A stretch of 64,000 nucleotides of DNA from Bacteroidales bacterium (GCA_016931855.1 JAFGDZ010000003.1:45171-109170), one strand, 5' to 3'. Shown: positions 7,431-16,485, counted from the stretch's first letter. A program made the numbers and translations. The notes: a model not told the origin generated them from the sequence alone.

Positions 7431-7503
7431 ACATGGATCCCTGCGCGAGGGTGTTTTCAGAGTTCAAACAAGATAATCTAAAGGTGCCACAGGGAATCCA
7501 TGT
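7431..7503. repeat. long-spaced inverted repeat between prophage and Sus operon
   Basis: ACATGGATCCCTG (7431-7443) pairs with CAGGGAATCCATGT (7490-7503) with one bulged A, leaving a 46-base loop. It lies between the last putative phage end site and the stop of the lipoprotein gene. It could be a transcript-end structure of the leftward operon or a sequence at the phage-host junction. No T tract is evident. Confidence 0.4.
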
Positions 7504-7514
7504 ATTCTATTTAC

Positions 7515-8414
7515 CTAAAACTGAAACTTAAGCGTGAATAAGTAGTTATGCGCCCACGATGTATTGGTTACCGTATAAGGCAGTTCCAAGTATCGCCCGC
7601 ACACGTCAATGGTTAGCGGCTCATTGTTAACCTCTTTAACAAATACGCCCCAAGCATCGGCGTTATTCTCTTCGAAAACCTTATCGGGTGCCAGAGAATA
7701 TGTTGGCGCAGCTGGATTGGATAAGTTAATGGTTACCCTAACTGGGAGGAATGTAATTTCGCTCTCGCTGCTGTACCAGCTATTGCTACCAGAGTTTAGA
7801 GCCTGAGCATACCAGAAACCCTTAACGGTGAATACAAACACACCATTATTCTCTGATACAAACTCCCACTCGCACTTACTCTCGGCATCTTTCCACCAAC
7901 CACCGGTTGTGGCATCCTCTAGTCCAGTTATTTTTCCAGAGAACAGCTCAGGCTTTAACGCACAATCATCCTCCTTAATGGTTACAGTGCACTTGGCAAA
8001 CTTGGCATCGGGACCAGGTACACCAATCCTATAGTTCTTTGAGTTTGACACAATGGCCACCTCAATTACCTTATCGCCAGTTTCGGCTAAATCGTCAACA
8101 GGAGCAATTTGGATATACTTTACTCCCTCCTCGGGCAAAAAGGTTAGCGTTGTGCTTGAGTTTAGTACAGTAAAGTTCACCCCTTCGGTAGCACCCACTT
8201 TCCCCTCAACGGAGAAGGTAACGGTAACCTCTTCGGTTCGCTTATCGGAAACCATAACGGGGATACTAATAACTTTGGCATTCTCTTTCTCCGAAACCGA
8301 TTCCGAATTAAAGGAAACAAAAAAGTCACCAGTGTACGAATGATCCATATCCTCACAGCCAAAAAGCATTGAGGCTAACAATAGCATTGAAATATATTTG
8401 AGTGTTTTCATCAT
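7515..8414 (-). CDS. surface lipoprotein of the Sus-type operon
   Basis: A 299-residue lipoprotein: signal peptide with lipobox ending at Cys20 (SMLFGC). Residues about 30-145 form a beta-rich region with a Calx-beta-like pattern (repeated strands, TFLPEEGVKYIQIAPVDD). A second beta domain follows and the protein ends in an aromatic tail. It is the third gene after SusC and SusD, 9 bases downstream of SusD, which is the position of SusE/SusF-type glycan-binding lipoproteins. It is not homologous to SusE by anything I can see. Likely outer-membrane, facing out, helping bind the nutrient. The prophage lies immediately downstream, but the gene looks complete. Confidence 0.7.
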   Translation of the reverse strand: MMKTLKYISMLLLASMLFGCEDMDHSYTGDFFVSFNSESVSEKENAKVISIPVMVSDKRTEEVTVTFSVEGKVGATEGVNFTVLNSSTTLTFLPEEGVKYIQIAPVDDLAETGDKVIEVAIVSNSKNYRIGVPGPDAKFAKCTVTIKEDDCALKPELFSGKITGLEDATTGGWWKDAESKCEWEFVSENNGVFVFTVKGFWYAQALNSGSNSWYSSESEITFLPVRVTINLSNPAAPTYSLAPDKVFEENNADAWGVFVKEVNNEPLTIDVCGRYLELPYTVTNTSWAHNYLFTLKFQF

Positions 8415-8423
8415 CGTTCTGGT

Positions 8424-9848
8424 TTAAAATCCAACATTCTGTTCAATATTCTTGTTGCGTTGAATCTCGGCAGCAGGAATAGGAAATATGTACAAGTGGC
8501 TAGGGTATGCAACCTTAGGTGTAATGCTATTGCTCCTAACATTATCCTTCTTGCTACGGGCTAAGTCAAATACCCTATGCCCCTCGCAAGCAAGTTCCTT
8601 TCTTCTTTCAAGAGTAATGCTTACCGAGTTTATGGGAACACTAGCTAGCCCACGGGTTTGGCGCAACTCGTTAAATCGGGTTTGAGCCTGCGCTGGATCT
8701 ACGTACATGTTAGCCTCGGCGCTGATTAGGTACATCTCGGCCACCCTTAACACCTTAATGTTATTCTCGTATGGGCTGGTGTTCTTTTGCTTTGGAAGGA
8801 ATTTTTTAACCCTAATCTCACCGTTCACATCGGTGTAGTACAGATTTTTCCTAAGATCATTATTGTCAAACAGGTTAAACAATTCGGGCTGAACTATTAA
8901 ATCGCTATAGGGGAAATCTGTTCCAATATTGAATAGGCTTCCAAGGCTTTCGTTACCAGGAAAGTAGTCTTCGGTGCTAATGGATGGTAGCTGAAAAATA
9001 GTTTCATCTCCGTCATCTTTCACCCAAAAATCAACTACATCATCGTTCTCAGAAAGTGGGTATTCACCAGATGCGATAACCTCCTCGGCATACTTAGCGG
9101 CATTGGCCCAATCCTCCTTGTATAGGTAAACCCTTGCCAAAAGGGCTTTAACTGCATTAGCCGTGGCAAACGCCCTTCCCTTATCAAAAGTAATAAGCTT
9201 TTCGGCACGGGTTAAATCAGCAATAACCTGATCGTAAACCTCTTTAACCGTATTACGAGCAGGGAAGCTAGTAATATCGTGCTTGGTTATAACGGGTACT
9301 CCAAGGTGGCCGCCTTGACCATTGGCACCCAGAGCCAGCGCGGCATCGGTAAAGGTGTAGTGATGAGCAAAGCTACGGCATAGATCGAAATGGCACAGCG
9401 CGCGAATAAAAAGCGCCTCGCCCAAAAGCTGATCGACCTGCGCGTCGGTTGCCGATCCCCTATCAAAATCACCCTTATCAATGGTGTTGATTACCTGACA
9501 AGCAGAGTTAATTATGGAGTAAGGGCGAGTCCATAGGCCAGAGTAGTAGCCAACGCTTGGCCCCATGGTTAGGTCAAACTCCTGAATGTACCGTGAAGAA
9601 CTTTTCACTGATGATCGGCCAACATTATCGGCCATAACATCACCAGATATAATTAGCTGTGCACCATAGTAACTACTAGAGCGAAGAGGAGCATAAAGCC
9701 CGTTTGTTGCTTTGCTCAGGTTGGCGTACGAGCCAAGTGCAAGCTCATTGCTTATGGCATCGTACGGATCGGTTTCTAGAAAATCCTTGCAGCTTGTAGC
9801 ACATACAGCCAAAAGTGCAACCGCAATATATTTATGTAATGATTTCAT
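8424..9848 (-). CDS. SusD/RagB-family nutrient-binding lipoprotein
   Basis: The outer-membrane lid partner of SusC transporters. The 474-residue protein has a lipobox ending at Cys20 (CATSC), the typical KDFLETDPYDAISN start, TPR-like helices in the middle (ALLARVYLYKEDWANAAKYAEEVI, here about residues 233-256) and the C-terminal motifs RRKELACEGHRVFDLAR and YPSHLYIFPIPAAEIQRN. All are standard for RagB/SusD. It begins 12 bases after the SusC stop. No glycosidase is linked, so the substrate could be a glycan or a peptide/other polymer. Confidence 0.95.
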   Translation of the reverse strand: MKSLHKYIAVALLAVCATSCKDFLETDPYDAISNELALGSYANLSKATNGLYAPLRSSSYYGAQLIISGDVMADNVGRSSVKSSSRYIQEFDLTMGPSVGYYSGLWTRPYSIINSACQVINTIDKGDFDRGSATDAQVDQLLGEALFIRALCHFDLCRSFAHHYTFTDAALALGANGQGGHLGVPVITKHDITSFPARNTVKEVYDQVIADLTRAEKLITFDKGRAFATANAVKALLARVYLYKEDWANAAKYAEEVIASGEYPLSENDDVVDFWVKDDGDETIFQLPSISTEDYFPGNESLGSLFNIGTDFPYSDLIVQPELFNLFDNNDLRKNLYYTDVNGEIRVKKFLPKQKNTSPYENNIKVLRVAEMYLISAEANMYVDPAQAQTRFNELRQTRGLASVPINSVSITLERRKELACEGHRVFDLARSKKDNVRSNSITPKVAYPSHLYIFPIPAAEIQRNKNIEQNVGF

Positions 9849-9860
9849 TTGGTTCAGGTT

Positions 9861-12800
9861 TTAGAAAGATATATCGACACCTAAAGAGAATGACCGAGTA
9901 GCAGGGTAGGTAAATGTTCCTGTACCCCAAGCGCTTCGCTCAACATCAAGTCCATTTACCGATGCTAGAGTCCACAGGTTATTTCCCTTTGCATACACAG
10001 TTAGCCTACTCACATTAACCCTCTTGGTAAGGGCCGAAGGAAGTGTATAAGAGAGGGTAACATACTTTAACCGCAGGTACGATCCATCGTCAACCCAACG
10101 GGAGCAGCTCCAATCGTAGGCACCAGTTGCGTTGTTAACCATTGGCTTTGGAGTGTCTGTAATATCTCCAGGCTTTTGCCAACGATTAAGCTGATTCTCG
10201 TTCGCATTTGATCCCCAGTTATTCCCATCGTGCTCAGAGTAGCGACGCTCATTGTAAATAGCCTCATTACCATACATAAAGTAAAACATGAAATCGAGGG
10301 CAATCCCCTTCCACGATAGGTTGTTGGTTACACTACCAAAGAAATCGGGCTCAGGGCTACCCACATTATACCTAGCTGCACTGCCATAATCAAAGGTGAT
10401 ATTTCCCTTTGCATCGTACCACATGGGCATTCCGTTGGCAGGGTTTACTCCAGCATACTTGTACATCCAGTACTCGGCATACTTACCTCCCACTCGCTGA
10501 CGATAGGTTGAGCTACCCACATACTCAGAACCACCCAAGTCAAGAATCTCACTTGATGGAAGAGAAACGTTGATACCAGTTGACCACTTAAGCTCACCAT
10601 TTAGGTTTACCGTATTAATGGCTATCTCCCAACCTGTGTTGCGTAGCGATCCTACGTTTGTCATAATGCTACCAAAGCCCGATGTGTAGGAAAGCTCCTT
10701 GCTAAGCAGCATGTCCGATGTTTTATTATTGTAGTACTCAATTGTACCGGTAATGCGGTTGTTTAGAATGGCGTAATCAATAGCCACATCAAACGATGCT
10801 GTTTTTTCCCAGCGCAAATCGGGGTTAGCAATGGTATTGGGTTGCAAACCACTACCACCAGCGTATGATACCGATGAGTAGTTACCCTTTGACTGGTACC
10901 AGCCTATATCGCTATTACCCGTTGTACCATAGCTTAAGCGTAACTTTAAATCGTTGATCTGATCAACCTTAAAGAACTCTTCCTGTGATATTCGCCAGCT
11001 AGCCGAGGCGGAGCCAAATACGCCATACTTATGGTTCGCGCCAAACACAGAGGCACCGTCACGACGAACACTAGCCTGCAAGTAGTAGCGGCTATTGTAT
11101 GAGTACGAAGCAAATCCGAACAGGGAGAAACGAGTCAGATCCGATGGGTTACCGCCAATAAACTGGCCATCGGCAACAAGCGAGGTTAGGTACGGAAGCT
11201 CATGGGTAGTCCCCTTTCCGCCACCACTTATGTAGCTATACTTATCCTTTGTAGCCTCTTGTCCGGCAATAACGCTAACCGAGTGCTTTTCTGCAAAAAC
11301 CTTAGTAAAGGTTAGCAGGTTAGAGCTGGTAAGGCTAGTCATAAACCTATGGCTTTCCCAAACCGAGCCCTGATCGCCGGCATAAATTAACGCACGTGGA
11401 TCCTGAAACTCATAGTTTTTGGTATAGCCATAGTCTAAACCAAAGGTTGATTTGGCCTCAACCATATCAAAGAACTTATAGCTAACATAGGCCGATGATA
11501 GCGCCTTTGTGTAGTTCTGATACTTATCCTGGTACTTCTCAACAACAAAGGGGTTGTAGTTTCCGTGAATTCCTTTTAGATCCTGATTAACGGTTCCATC
11601 TGCATTAAAAGGCGCGTAGTACGAAGGAATTACCATTGCGGCAAACACAGGATTTTCCCAAGGAAGCACACCATCAGAGTTATCCAAAACAAAGTTTTGG
11701 GTTGAGAATGAGCCACTAGTTTTTGCTCCAACCTTAAACTTATTATCCTTTGAAGTATGATCAAGCTTAGCGGTTCCTGTGTAGCGCTTAAAACCAAAAT
11801 TCATAATGGCACCATCGTTATTGTGGTATCCACCAGAAACAAAGAACCTGTTCTTGCTATCGCCTCCAGTTACAGAAACATTCAGGTTCTCCATTTTACC
11901 AGAGCGGCTAATCTCATCCCACCAGTTTGTATTGGTGTTTGCAAGCGCATCGGGAAGGTAGTATTCACTAGTTGGGTTTGTCCAATCAAACTTACTGCTA
12001 CCAGTCATCTGGTAGGAGTTCTGAACCGCCTCACGCTGAAGCATAAGTAACTGCTGAGAGTTCAGCATTTTGATTCCATCGTTATTTACAACAGAAACGC
12101 CATTTTCATAAGATACATCAATCTTTGTTTCGCCATCGGCGCCAGATTTGGTCTCAATAATAACAACACCATTGGCAGCACGAGCACCATAAATGGCCGT
12201 AGCACCCGCATCCTTTAGAATGGTCATGCTTTTGATATCGTTGGGGTTTAACGATGAAAGCACGCTAAAAGACTGAGCCGCACCTGTAGTTCCCGAAACA
12301 ACCGGAACACCATCAATAACATACAACGGTTCTGTTCCCGCATTTATTGATGAAGCACCACGAATGCTAATGCTTGCAGCGCTACCAGGGTTTCCTCTTG
12401 AGCTAGATACTAGCACACCAGGGGCATTTCCCTGAAGCAGCTTCTCTACGTTAGAATCGGATACCTTTGTAAGCTTCTCGGCCGATACCGTTGATACCGA
12501 ACTAGTAAGCGCCTCTTTGCGCTGTACGCTATAGCCCACAACCACAACCTCATCAAGTTCTTTGGAATCGGCAAACATGGTTACTTCAACAAAGGTTTTT
12601 CCTTTGATATCAACATCCTGGGTAACCATACCAACAAAGGTAAACCTAAGGCCAGTAGCATCGGAAGGTACCATAAGCTGGAACTTACCATCAAAATCAG
12701 TTGATGCTCCGCTTGTTTTTCCCGATGGGGAAATAGCAATAACGTTAACACCCGGAAGTGTTGAGTTGTCGTCTGCTGAACGAACAATACCAGAGACCAT

Positions 12801-12878
12801 CCGATCTTGGGCGAAAAGGTGACTCGACACCAAAAGAAGGGGGACGATCAGTAGTACATAAAGAAATTTTTGTCTCAT
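9861..12878 (-). CDS. SusC/RagA-family TonB-dependent outer-membrane transporter
   Basis: A 1005-residue TonB-dependent importer. The chosen start is the Met that begins MRQKFLYVLLIVPLLL, giving a clean signal peptide ending near AQ; an upstream in-frame ATG at 12986 would add a 36-residue tail without signal character and is rejected. Domains in order: carboxypeptidase-regulatory-like domain (DGKFQLMVP), TonB-box-like ELDEVVVVGY, plug domain with the SusC signature ISIRGASSINAGTEPLYVIDG-like segment, then a 22-strand barrel ending in an aromatic residue. It is the first gene of the SusC-SusD-lipoprotein operon, with a direct-repeat operator candidate about 100 bases upstream. Confidence 0.95.
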   Translation of the reverse strand: MRQKFLYVLLIVPLLLVSSHLFAQDRMVSGIVRSADDNSTLPGVNVIAISPSGKTSGASTDFDGKFQLMVPSDATGLRFTFVGMVTQDVDIKGKTFVEVTMFADSKELDEVVVVGYSVQRKEALTSSVSTVSAEKLTKVSDSNVEKLLQGNAPGVLVSSSRGNPGSAASISIRGASSINAGTEPLYVIDGVPVVSGTTGAAQSFSVLSSLNPNDIKSMTILKDAGATAIYGARAANGVVIIETKSGADGETKIDVSYENGVSVVNNDGIKMLNSQQLLMLQREAVQNSYQMTGSSKFDWTNPTSEYYLPDALANTNTNWWDEISRSGKMENLNVSVTGGDSKNRFFVSGGYHNNDGAIMNFGFKRYTGTAKLDHTSKDNKFKVGAKTSGSFSTQNFVLDNSDGVLPWENPVFAAMVIPSYYAPFNADGTVNQDLKGIHGNYNPFVVEKYQDKYQNYTKALSSAYVSYKFFDMVEAKSTFGLDYGYTKNYEFQDPRALIYAGDQGSVWESHRFMTSLTSSNLLTFTKVFAEKHSVSVIAGQEATKDKYSYISGGGKGTTHELPYLTSLVADGQFIGGNPSDLTRFSLFGFASYSYNSRYYLQASVRRDGASVFGANHKYGVFGSASASWRISQEEFFKVDQINDLKLRLSYGTTGNSDIGWYQSKGNYSSVSYAGGSGLQPNTIANPDLRWEKTASFDVAIDYAILNNRITGTIEYYNNKTSDMLLSKELSYTSGFGSIMTNVGSLRNTGWEIAINTVNLNGELKWSTGINVSLPSSEILDLGGSEYVGSSTYRQRVGGKYAEYWMYKYAGVNPANGMPMWYDAKGNITFDYGSAARYNVGSPEPDFFGSVTNNLSWKGIALDFMFYFMYGNEAIYNERRYSEHDGNNWGSNANENQLNRWQKPGDITDTPKPMVNNATGAYDWSCSRWVDDGSYLRLKYVTLSYTLPSALTKRVNVSRLTVYAKGNNLWTLASVNGLDVERSAWGTGTFTYPATRSFSLGVDISF

Positions 12879-12974
12879 ACGTTTAGGGTTAATATGAAGG
12901 TTTTTGGGGGCAGAAAAATGCCTTACCCGAAAGTATCCTTGCAACCTAATTAGCCCTAATAAAAGGTAGTCACT

Positions 12975-13009
12975 ACAACGGTACACATACCAAAAAACAG
13001 CGGTACACC
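12975..13009. promoter_or_regulatory. 22-bp-spaced direct repeat upstream of SusC, candidate activator site
   Basis: ACAACGGTACACA (12975-12987) and ACAGCGGTACACC (12997-13009) share 11 of 13 bases and start 22 bp apart, two DNA helical turns, so a dimeric activator could bind both on one face. They lie about 100-130 bases upstream of the SusC start and downstream of the SusR-like regulator gene on the same strand. Confidence 0.5.
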
Positions 13010-13131
13010 AGAACGTATAAAACTATGTATCTTTAACTTAAAGTTTAAAAAAGAGTTTAAAATACCATTGAGATATAGCTCCAAAAAGTGAGTTTTTTGT
13101 GCAAGCCACATTGCATTGCAACAGTTCAACC

Positions 13132-14763
13132 CTAAAACTGAGCAATAAATGATGCCAGTTCAACAGAGGTGCTATCAATTCCGAACTTTTTTCGCAGCCG
13201 TTTCCGCGCAACCTCTGTGCTATTAACCGGCTGATGGGTTAATGCAGCAATATCCTTACAGTTCATCCCCATTCTAATAAAAGCGCAAAGCCGCAAATCG
13301 TTGGGCGTTAGCACAGGATATGCAGCGTTCAGCTTCTGGTAAAACTCGGGGTATATCTGAGCAAACCGCACCTCAAACTCTTTAATCACATTTTCATGCG
13401 ATTTTGCTCTAAGCTCCTGTATTACACCCTCAATTACTGGCTGGTTGTTCTTTTTCAGATTTGGAAGTATTAACCGCAACTTATCTATAACCTGCTTAAC
13501 CAGCTCATTGCGCTCCAAAAGATTCATTGTAGTTACAACAATCTCTCGTTTTTTTGACTCCAGCTGCTCTTGCAACATCTTAGACTCCACCTCAAACTTC
13601 TCCATTCTTAGGCGTTCCTGCTTTTGCTTGCTCACAAAAATAATCCCATAAATAACGGAGCTGATTATAGCAACCGCCATAGTTACAATAAGTAGCCACA
13701 GCCTACGACGGGCTGTACGCTCTAGGTTAAGAGACTCCAACTTCTTTTCCGCAGCCAGCTTCTCGTGAAGATGCTGCAGCTCTAGGTACTTCATCTTACT
13801 CGCATTGCTTGACTCACCCAAAGAATCTAAATAGCAGTTATAGGCCGTTTTATACTCAAAAGCCTCCTTGTAACTGCCCCTCCTAGCATAAACCTCGGCA
13901 AGCGATTTGGCTACATCCTTACTATAGAACCAGAATTTATTTTTTATCGATATGGAATATGCCCTTATTAAATAGATTGATGCGGAGTCCAAGTTACCCA
14001 CCCACAACCAGTAATCGCCAAAGTTATTGTACACTAACGCCGTTGCCCAATTATCGTTTGCCATTGGCAACGTATTAATGGCTTCACGAAAATGATCGAG
14101 AGCAAGAGAATCCTTCAAATGCTTATACAGTAAATTCGCAATGTTATTATGCGAAACGGCAATGTCAACATAATCGCCTACGGATTTGTGAAGACTTAGG
14201 CCCTTATCATAGTAGAACCTAGCGTTTGCAACATCCCCCCTAGACTCGGCAATATTCCCAAGATTAGTGTAGATATTCCCCAAGCCCTGCTGATCATCCA
14301 AATCCTGATAAACACTAGCACTTTGCTGATAGTAGCCATCGGCTTTATCATAATCCTGTACCGAATAGTATATATTACCCAAATAGTTATAGCTCCAGGC
14401 AACATCTCGCTTGTAGTTTAAGGAATCATCAAAATGCACCTTGGTTAATAGAACAACAATGGCATCCTTAAAATTATTAAGGCTATAGTACCTATAGGCC
14501 AACGCAGCCAATGCTTTAGAGTAGTTGCTAGCGCTTGCCGATTTTTGTGCTATCTCTACAGCCATTTTTGCAAACTCAACCGATGTGCCCTCATTTGATT
14601 TAGCATATTGATTAGAGAGGGATAGTAAGAAATCAACGCGCTCATCCACATCAACAAACTTGGCCAACTTATTTGCAATTGTATCATTAGCATTACCAAT
14701 GTCAGCAGCAAAAACATTAGCCGCAACAAATACTTGAAGTAAAAGCAAAGCAATCCTCTTCAT
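13132..14763 (-). CDS. SusR-like membrane-spanning TPR/HTH regulator
   Basis: Domain order: signal peptide (residues 1-19), tetratricopeptide repeats in the periplasm (about 45-310), a coiled coil, one transmembrane helix (about 355-377), a cytoplasmic coiled coil (380-420), and a C-terminal LuxR-like HTH (about 485-535, containing LTPNDLRLCAFIRMGMNCKDI). This is the layout of SusR and similar regulators in Bacteroidota, which sense a nutrient outside the inner membrane and activate SusC/D operons. It is encoded immediately upstream of SusC on the same strand, 253 bases away, which makes it the likely activator of that operon. Confidence 0.8.
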   Translation of the reverse strand: MKRIALLLLQVFVAANVFAADIGNANDTIANKLAKFVDVDERVDFLLSLSNQYAKSNEGTSVEFAKMAVEIAQKSASASNYSKALAALAYRYYSLNNFKDAIVVLLTKVHFDDSLNYKRDVAWSYNYLGNIYYSVQDYDKADGYYQQSASVYQDLDDQQGLGNIYTNLGNIAESRGDVANARFYYDKGLSLHKSVGDYVDIAVSHNNIANLLYKHLKDSLALDHFREAINTLPMANDNWATALVYNNFGDYWLWVGNLDSASIYLIRAYSISIKNKFWFYSKDVAKSLAEVYARRGSYKEAFEYKTAYNCYLDSLGESSNASKMKYLELQHLHEKLAAEKKLESLNLERTARRRLWLLIVTMAVAIISSVIYGIIFVSKQKQERLRMEKFEVESKMLQEQLESKKREIVVTTMNLLERNELVKQVIDKLRLILPNLKKNNQPVIEGVIQELRAKSHENVIKEFEVRFAQIYPEFYQKLNAAYPVLTPNDLRLCAFIRMGMNCKDIAALTHQPVNSTEVARKRLRKKFGIDSTSVELASFIAQF

Positions 14764-15330
14764 AACAAAACCAGTAGTGATTACAACAGGATAAACAATG
14801 ATAATGAAACAAACCCAACAGCTAAATTAACCCGTTCTATTCCAACAAGAAGAGAGAGTCACAAAGTAGCATATAAGATTCCAGCAATGAAAAAGAGTAG
14901 GTATTCAGCAGAGGTAGAGGCAGCAAGCCTCATTCATGATTTGTATAGGACTCAGCATATCCAGCAAGAGAAAAGTCCCTTGCCGTTATTGTGGTAAAGA
15001 GTGGATATTGATCTATGCTCCATGCTCATTATTGCAATACAAACTGCCACAAATTAAAAAGCTTATTTCAACCAAAACATGACAATAGTCATATCAACCC
15101 GCATGAAACATAAACAGGTTAACAAAACATCAGAATTGGACTCAAGCAAATCAAAACTCATAATACAAGTAGATTACACAGATAACACTCTAGGACTGCA
15201 ACTCTTTTACGCTAGATTCAGGGCTCCTCAATAACTATCTTGAAATAATTAAAAATTTTGCACTACTTATATCACTGTATTTATGACACTTGCACAACCA
15301 CAACGCACTTTACACGCTCATTTTTATTTT
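14764..15330. other. intergenic region, no gene supported
   Basis: AT-rich spacer between the SusR-like gene (leftward) and ohr (rightward). It should hold the promoter of the regulator. A 36-codon ORF beginning MKKSRYSAE at 14887 is present but has no homologue I recognise and poor support. No RNA gene, repeat or IS end was seen. Confidence 0.5.
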
Positions 15331-15346
15331 ATATCGCTTGCGATAT
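15331..15346. promoter_or_regulatory. palindrome in the ohr promoter
   Basis: ATATCGC-tt-GCGATAT is a perfect 7-bp inverted repeat. It covers the -33 element of the ohr promoter, so a protein bound here would block or alter transcription. Together with the 15364-15376 site it may be a two-site OhrR operator. Confidence 0.5.
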
Positions 15347-15367
15347 TGTTTTTAATTCATACATTTG
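15338..15367 (+). promoter_or_regulatory. ohr promoter
   Basis: TTG at 15338-15340 and TACATTTG at 15360-15367 are 19 bases apart, matching the Bacteroidota -33/-7 promoter. The -7 element overlaps the start of the OhrR-like operator motif. Confidence 0.65.
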
Positions 15368-15376
15368 TATCGCAAA
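15364..15376. promoter_or_regulatory. OhrR operator motif, copy at ohr
   Basis: TTTGTATCGCAAA here and TTTGTATCACAAA at 15932-15944 before ohrR differ at one base, and in both places the first four bases belong to the -7 element. A near-identical 13-mer in the promoters of ohr and its MarR-family regulator is strong circumstantial evidence for an OhrR binding site. Confidence 0.6.
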
Positions 15377-15411
15377 CGACATACATTTACAAACACAAAA
15401 CAATATAAACG

Positions 15412-15852
15412 ATGAACACTATTTACGAAACTAAAGTAACCGCAACTGGCGGAAGAGACGGAAGAGTAACCAGCGAAGATGGAATTCTAGACCTTAACGT
15501 ACGCATCCCAAACGCAATGGGCGGCCAAGGTGGAAACTACACAAATCCAGAACAGCTTTTTGCTGCAGGGTATTCCGCTTGTTTTGATAGCGCATTAAAC
15601 CATGTAGCCAGATTACAGCGTCAAAAAATCACCTCAAAAACCACAGCTAAGGTTGGCCTACAAGCCTCTGAAACCGATGGCTTCAACATAGTGGTAACGA
15701 TAGACGTTGAGATTGGTGGCGTTGACACCCAAGTGGCAAACGAGCTACTAATTAAAGCTCATGCAACCTGTCCATACTCAAAAGCCATAAGAAACAATGT
15801 AGTGGTAACACTAAACCTTGTTGACTCAAACGTGATAGTTCACAACGAGTAA
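15412..15852 (+). CDS. ohr: organic hydroperoxide resistance protein Ohr
   Basis: Thiol peroxidase that reduces organic hydroperoxides in the cytoplasm using a lipoyl-type reductant. The 146-residue protein is a standard Ohr/OsmC: catalytic Cys57 in AAGYSACFDSAL and resolving Cys120 in AHATCPYSKAIRNN, plus the conserved Arg18 and Glu47 (PEQLFAAGY) that activate the cysteine. Length is typical. It lies 121 bases upstream of ohrR, with its own promoter and operator and a hairpin after the stop, so it is expressed separately from ohrR. Expected to be induced by organic peroxides. Confidence 0.95.
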   Translation: MNTIYETKVTATGGRDGRVTSEDGILDLNVRIPNAMGGQGGNYTNPEQLFAAGYSACFDSALNHVARLQRQKITSKTTAKVGLQASETDGFNIVVTIDVEIGGVDTQVANELLIKAHATCPYSKAIRNNVVVTLNLVDSNVIVHNE

Positions 15853-15862
15853 GCACAAAAAC

Positions 15863-15905
15863 AACTCAGAGTAGTGATGCTAATGCTGCGCCCCTACTCT
15901 GAGTT
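15863..15905 (+). terminator. hairpin between ohr and ohrR
   Basis: AACTCAGAGTAG (15863-15874) pairs perfectly with CTACTCTGAGTT (15894-15905), a 12-bp stem with a 19-base loop, ten bases after the ohr stop. There is no T tract, so it may act as an mRNA end-stabiliser or weak terminator. Confidence 0.6.
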
Positions 15906-15935
15906 GATTATCACCAGAATGATTTGATATATTTG
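15904..15935 (+). promoter_or_regulatory. ohrR promoter
   Basis: TTG at 15904-15906 and TATATTTG at 15928-15935 are separated by 21 bases. The operator motif TTTGTATCACAAA (15932-15944) overlaps the -7 element, predicting autorepression by OhrR. Confidence 0.6.
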
Positions 15936-15973
15936 TATCACAAATCACTGGTAGTAACCCAAAATAACTAGAG

Positions 15974-16429
15974 ATGGAATTTGAACAGCTAAAACTAAGC
16001 AATCAGCTTTGCTTTCCCGTTTACGCCGCATCTAGATTGATTACAAGAGAGTACAAACCTCATCTCGAAAAACTTGGGATAACCTACCCTCAGTACCTTG
16101 TACTAATGGTACTATGGGAAAACGACAGCCTATCGGTTGTTGAGATAGCACACAAGCTAATACTAAACACAAATACCATAACTCCTCTGCTAAAGAGGAT
16201 GGAAAGCCAAGGGATACTAACCAGAACCCGTTCCGAAACCGACGAGCGAAAGGTTATAGTCTCATTAACCGATAAGGGGAAAGAGATGCGCATTCAGGCC
16301 GCCTCCATTCCTGAAGAACTGGCCAAGAACATAATAAACGACTTGCTAAAAGCAGAGGATATTATCACGCTTAGGAATACTCTTAATAGCCTAATTGACA
16401 TCCTAATAGAAAAGGACAGCAACTTCTAA
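15974..16429 (+). CDS. ohrR: OhrR, MarR-family organic peroxide sensor
   Basis: Repressor that senses organic hydroperoxides through an N-terminal cysteine. The 151-residue protein has the OhrR signature LSNQLCFPVYAASRLITR with Cys13, and a winged HTH in the middle (VEIAHKLILNTNTITPLLKRM). Cys13 is the only cysteine, so this is the one-cysteine type (as in Bacillus), which needs a low-molecular-weight thiol or overoxidation to switch off. It is downstream of ohr in the same direction and both genes carry the same operator motif, so it should repress ohr and itself. Confidence 0.92.
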   Translation: MEFEQLKLSNQLCFPVYAASRLITREYKPHLEKLGITYPQYLVLMVLWENDSLSVVEIAHKLILNTNTITPLLKRMESQGILTRTRSETDERKVIVSLTDKGKEMRIQAASIPEELAKNIINDLLKAEDIITLRNTLNSLIDILIEKDSNF

Positions 16430-16485
16430 ACGGCTTAGCATCGCAGATTCAAAGAAATTAGCACATCCAGAGCATAAAAACTAAA

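Noticed and set aside
7433..7531. 32-codon plus-strand ORF at the phage-host edge
   Set aside because: It overlaps the end of the lipoprotein gene on the other strand and coincides with the inverted repeat; no family pattern.
12879..12986. N-terminal extension of SusC from the ATG at 12986
   Set aside because: The extra 36 residues lack signal-peptide character, while the Met at 12878 starts a clean signal peptide.
14887..14997. 36-codon ORF beginning MKKSRYSAE, reminiscent of IS3-type orfA starts
   Set aside because: After a few residues the similarity is lost, it stops early, and no other IS sequence or terminal inverted repeat is seen nearby.
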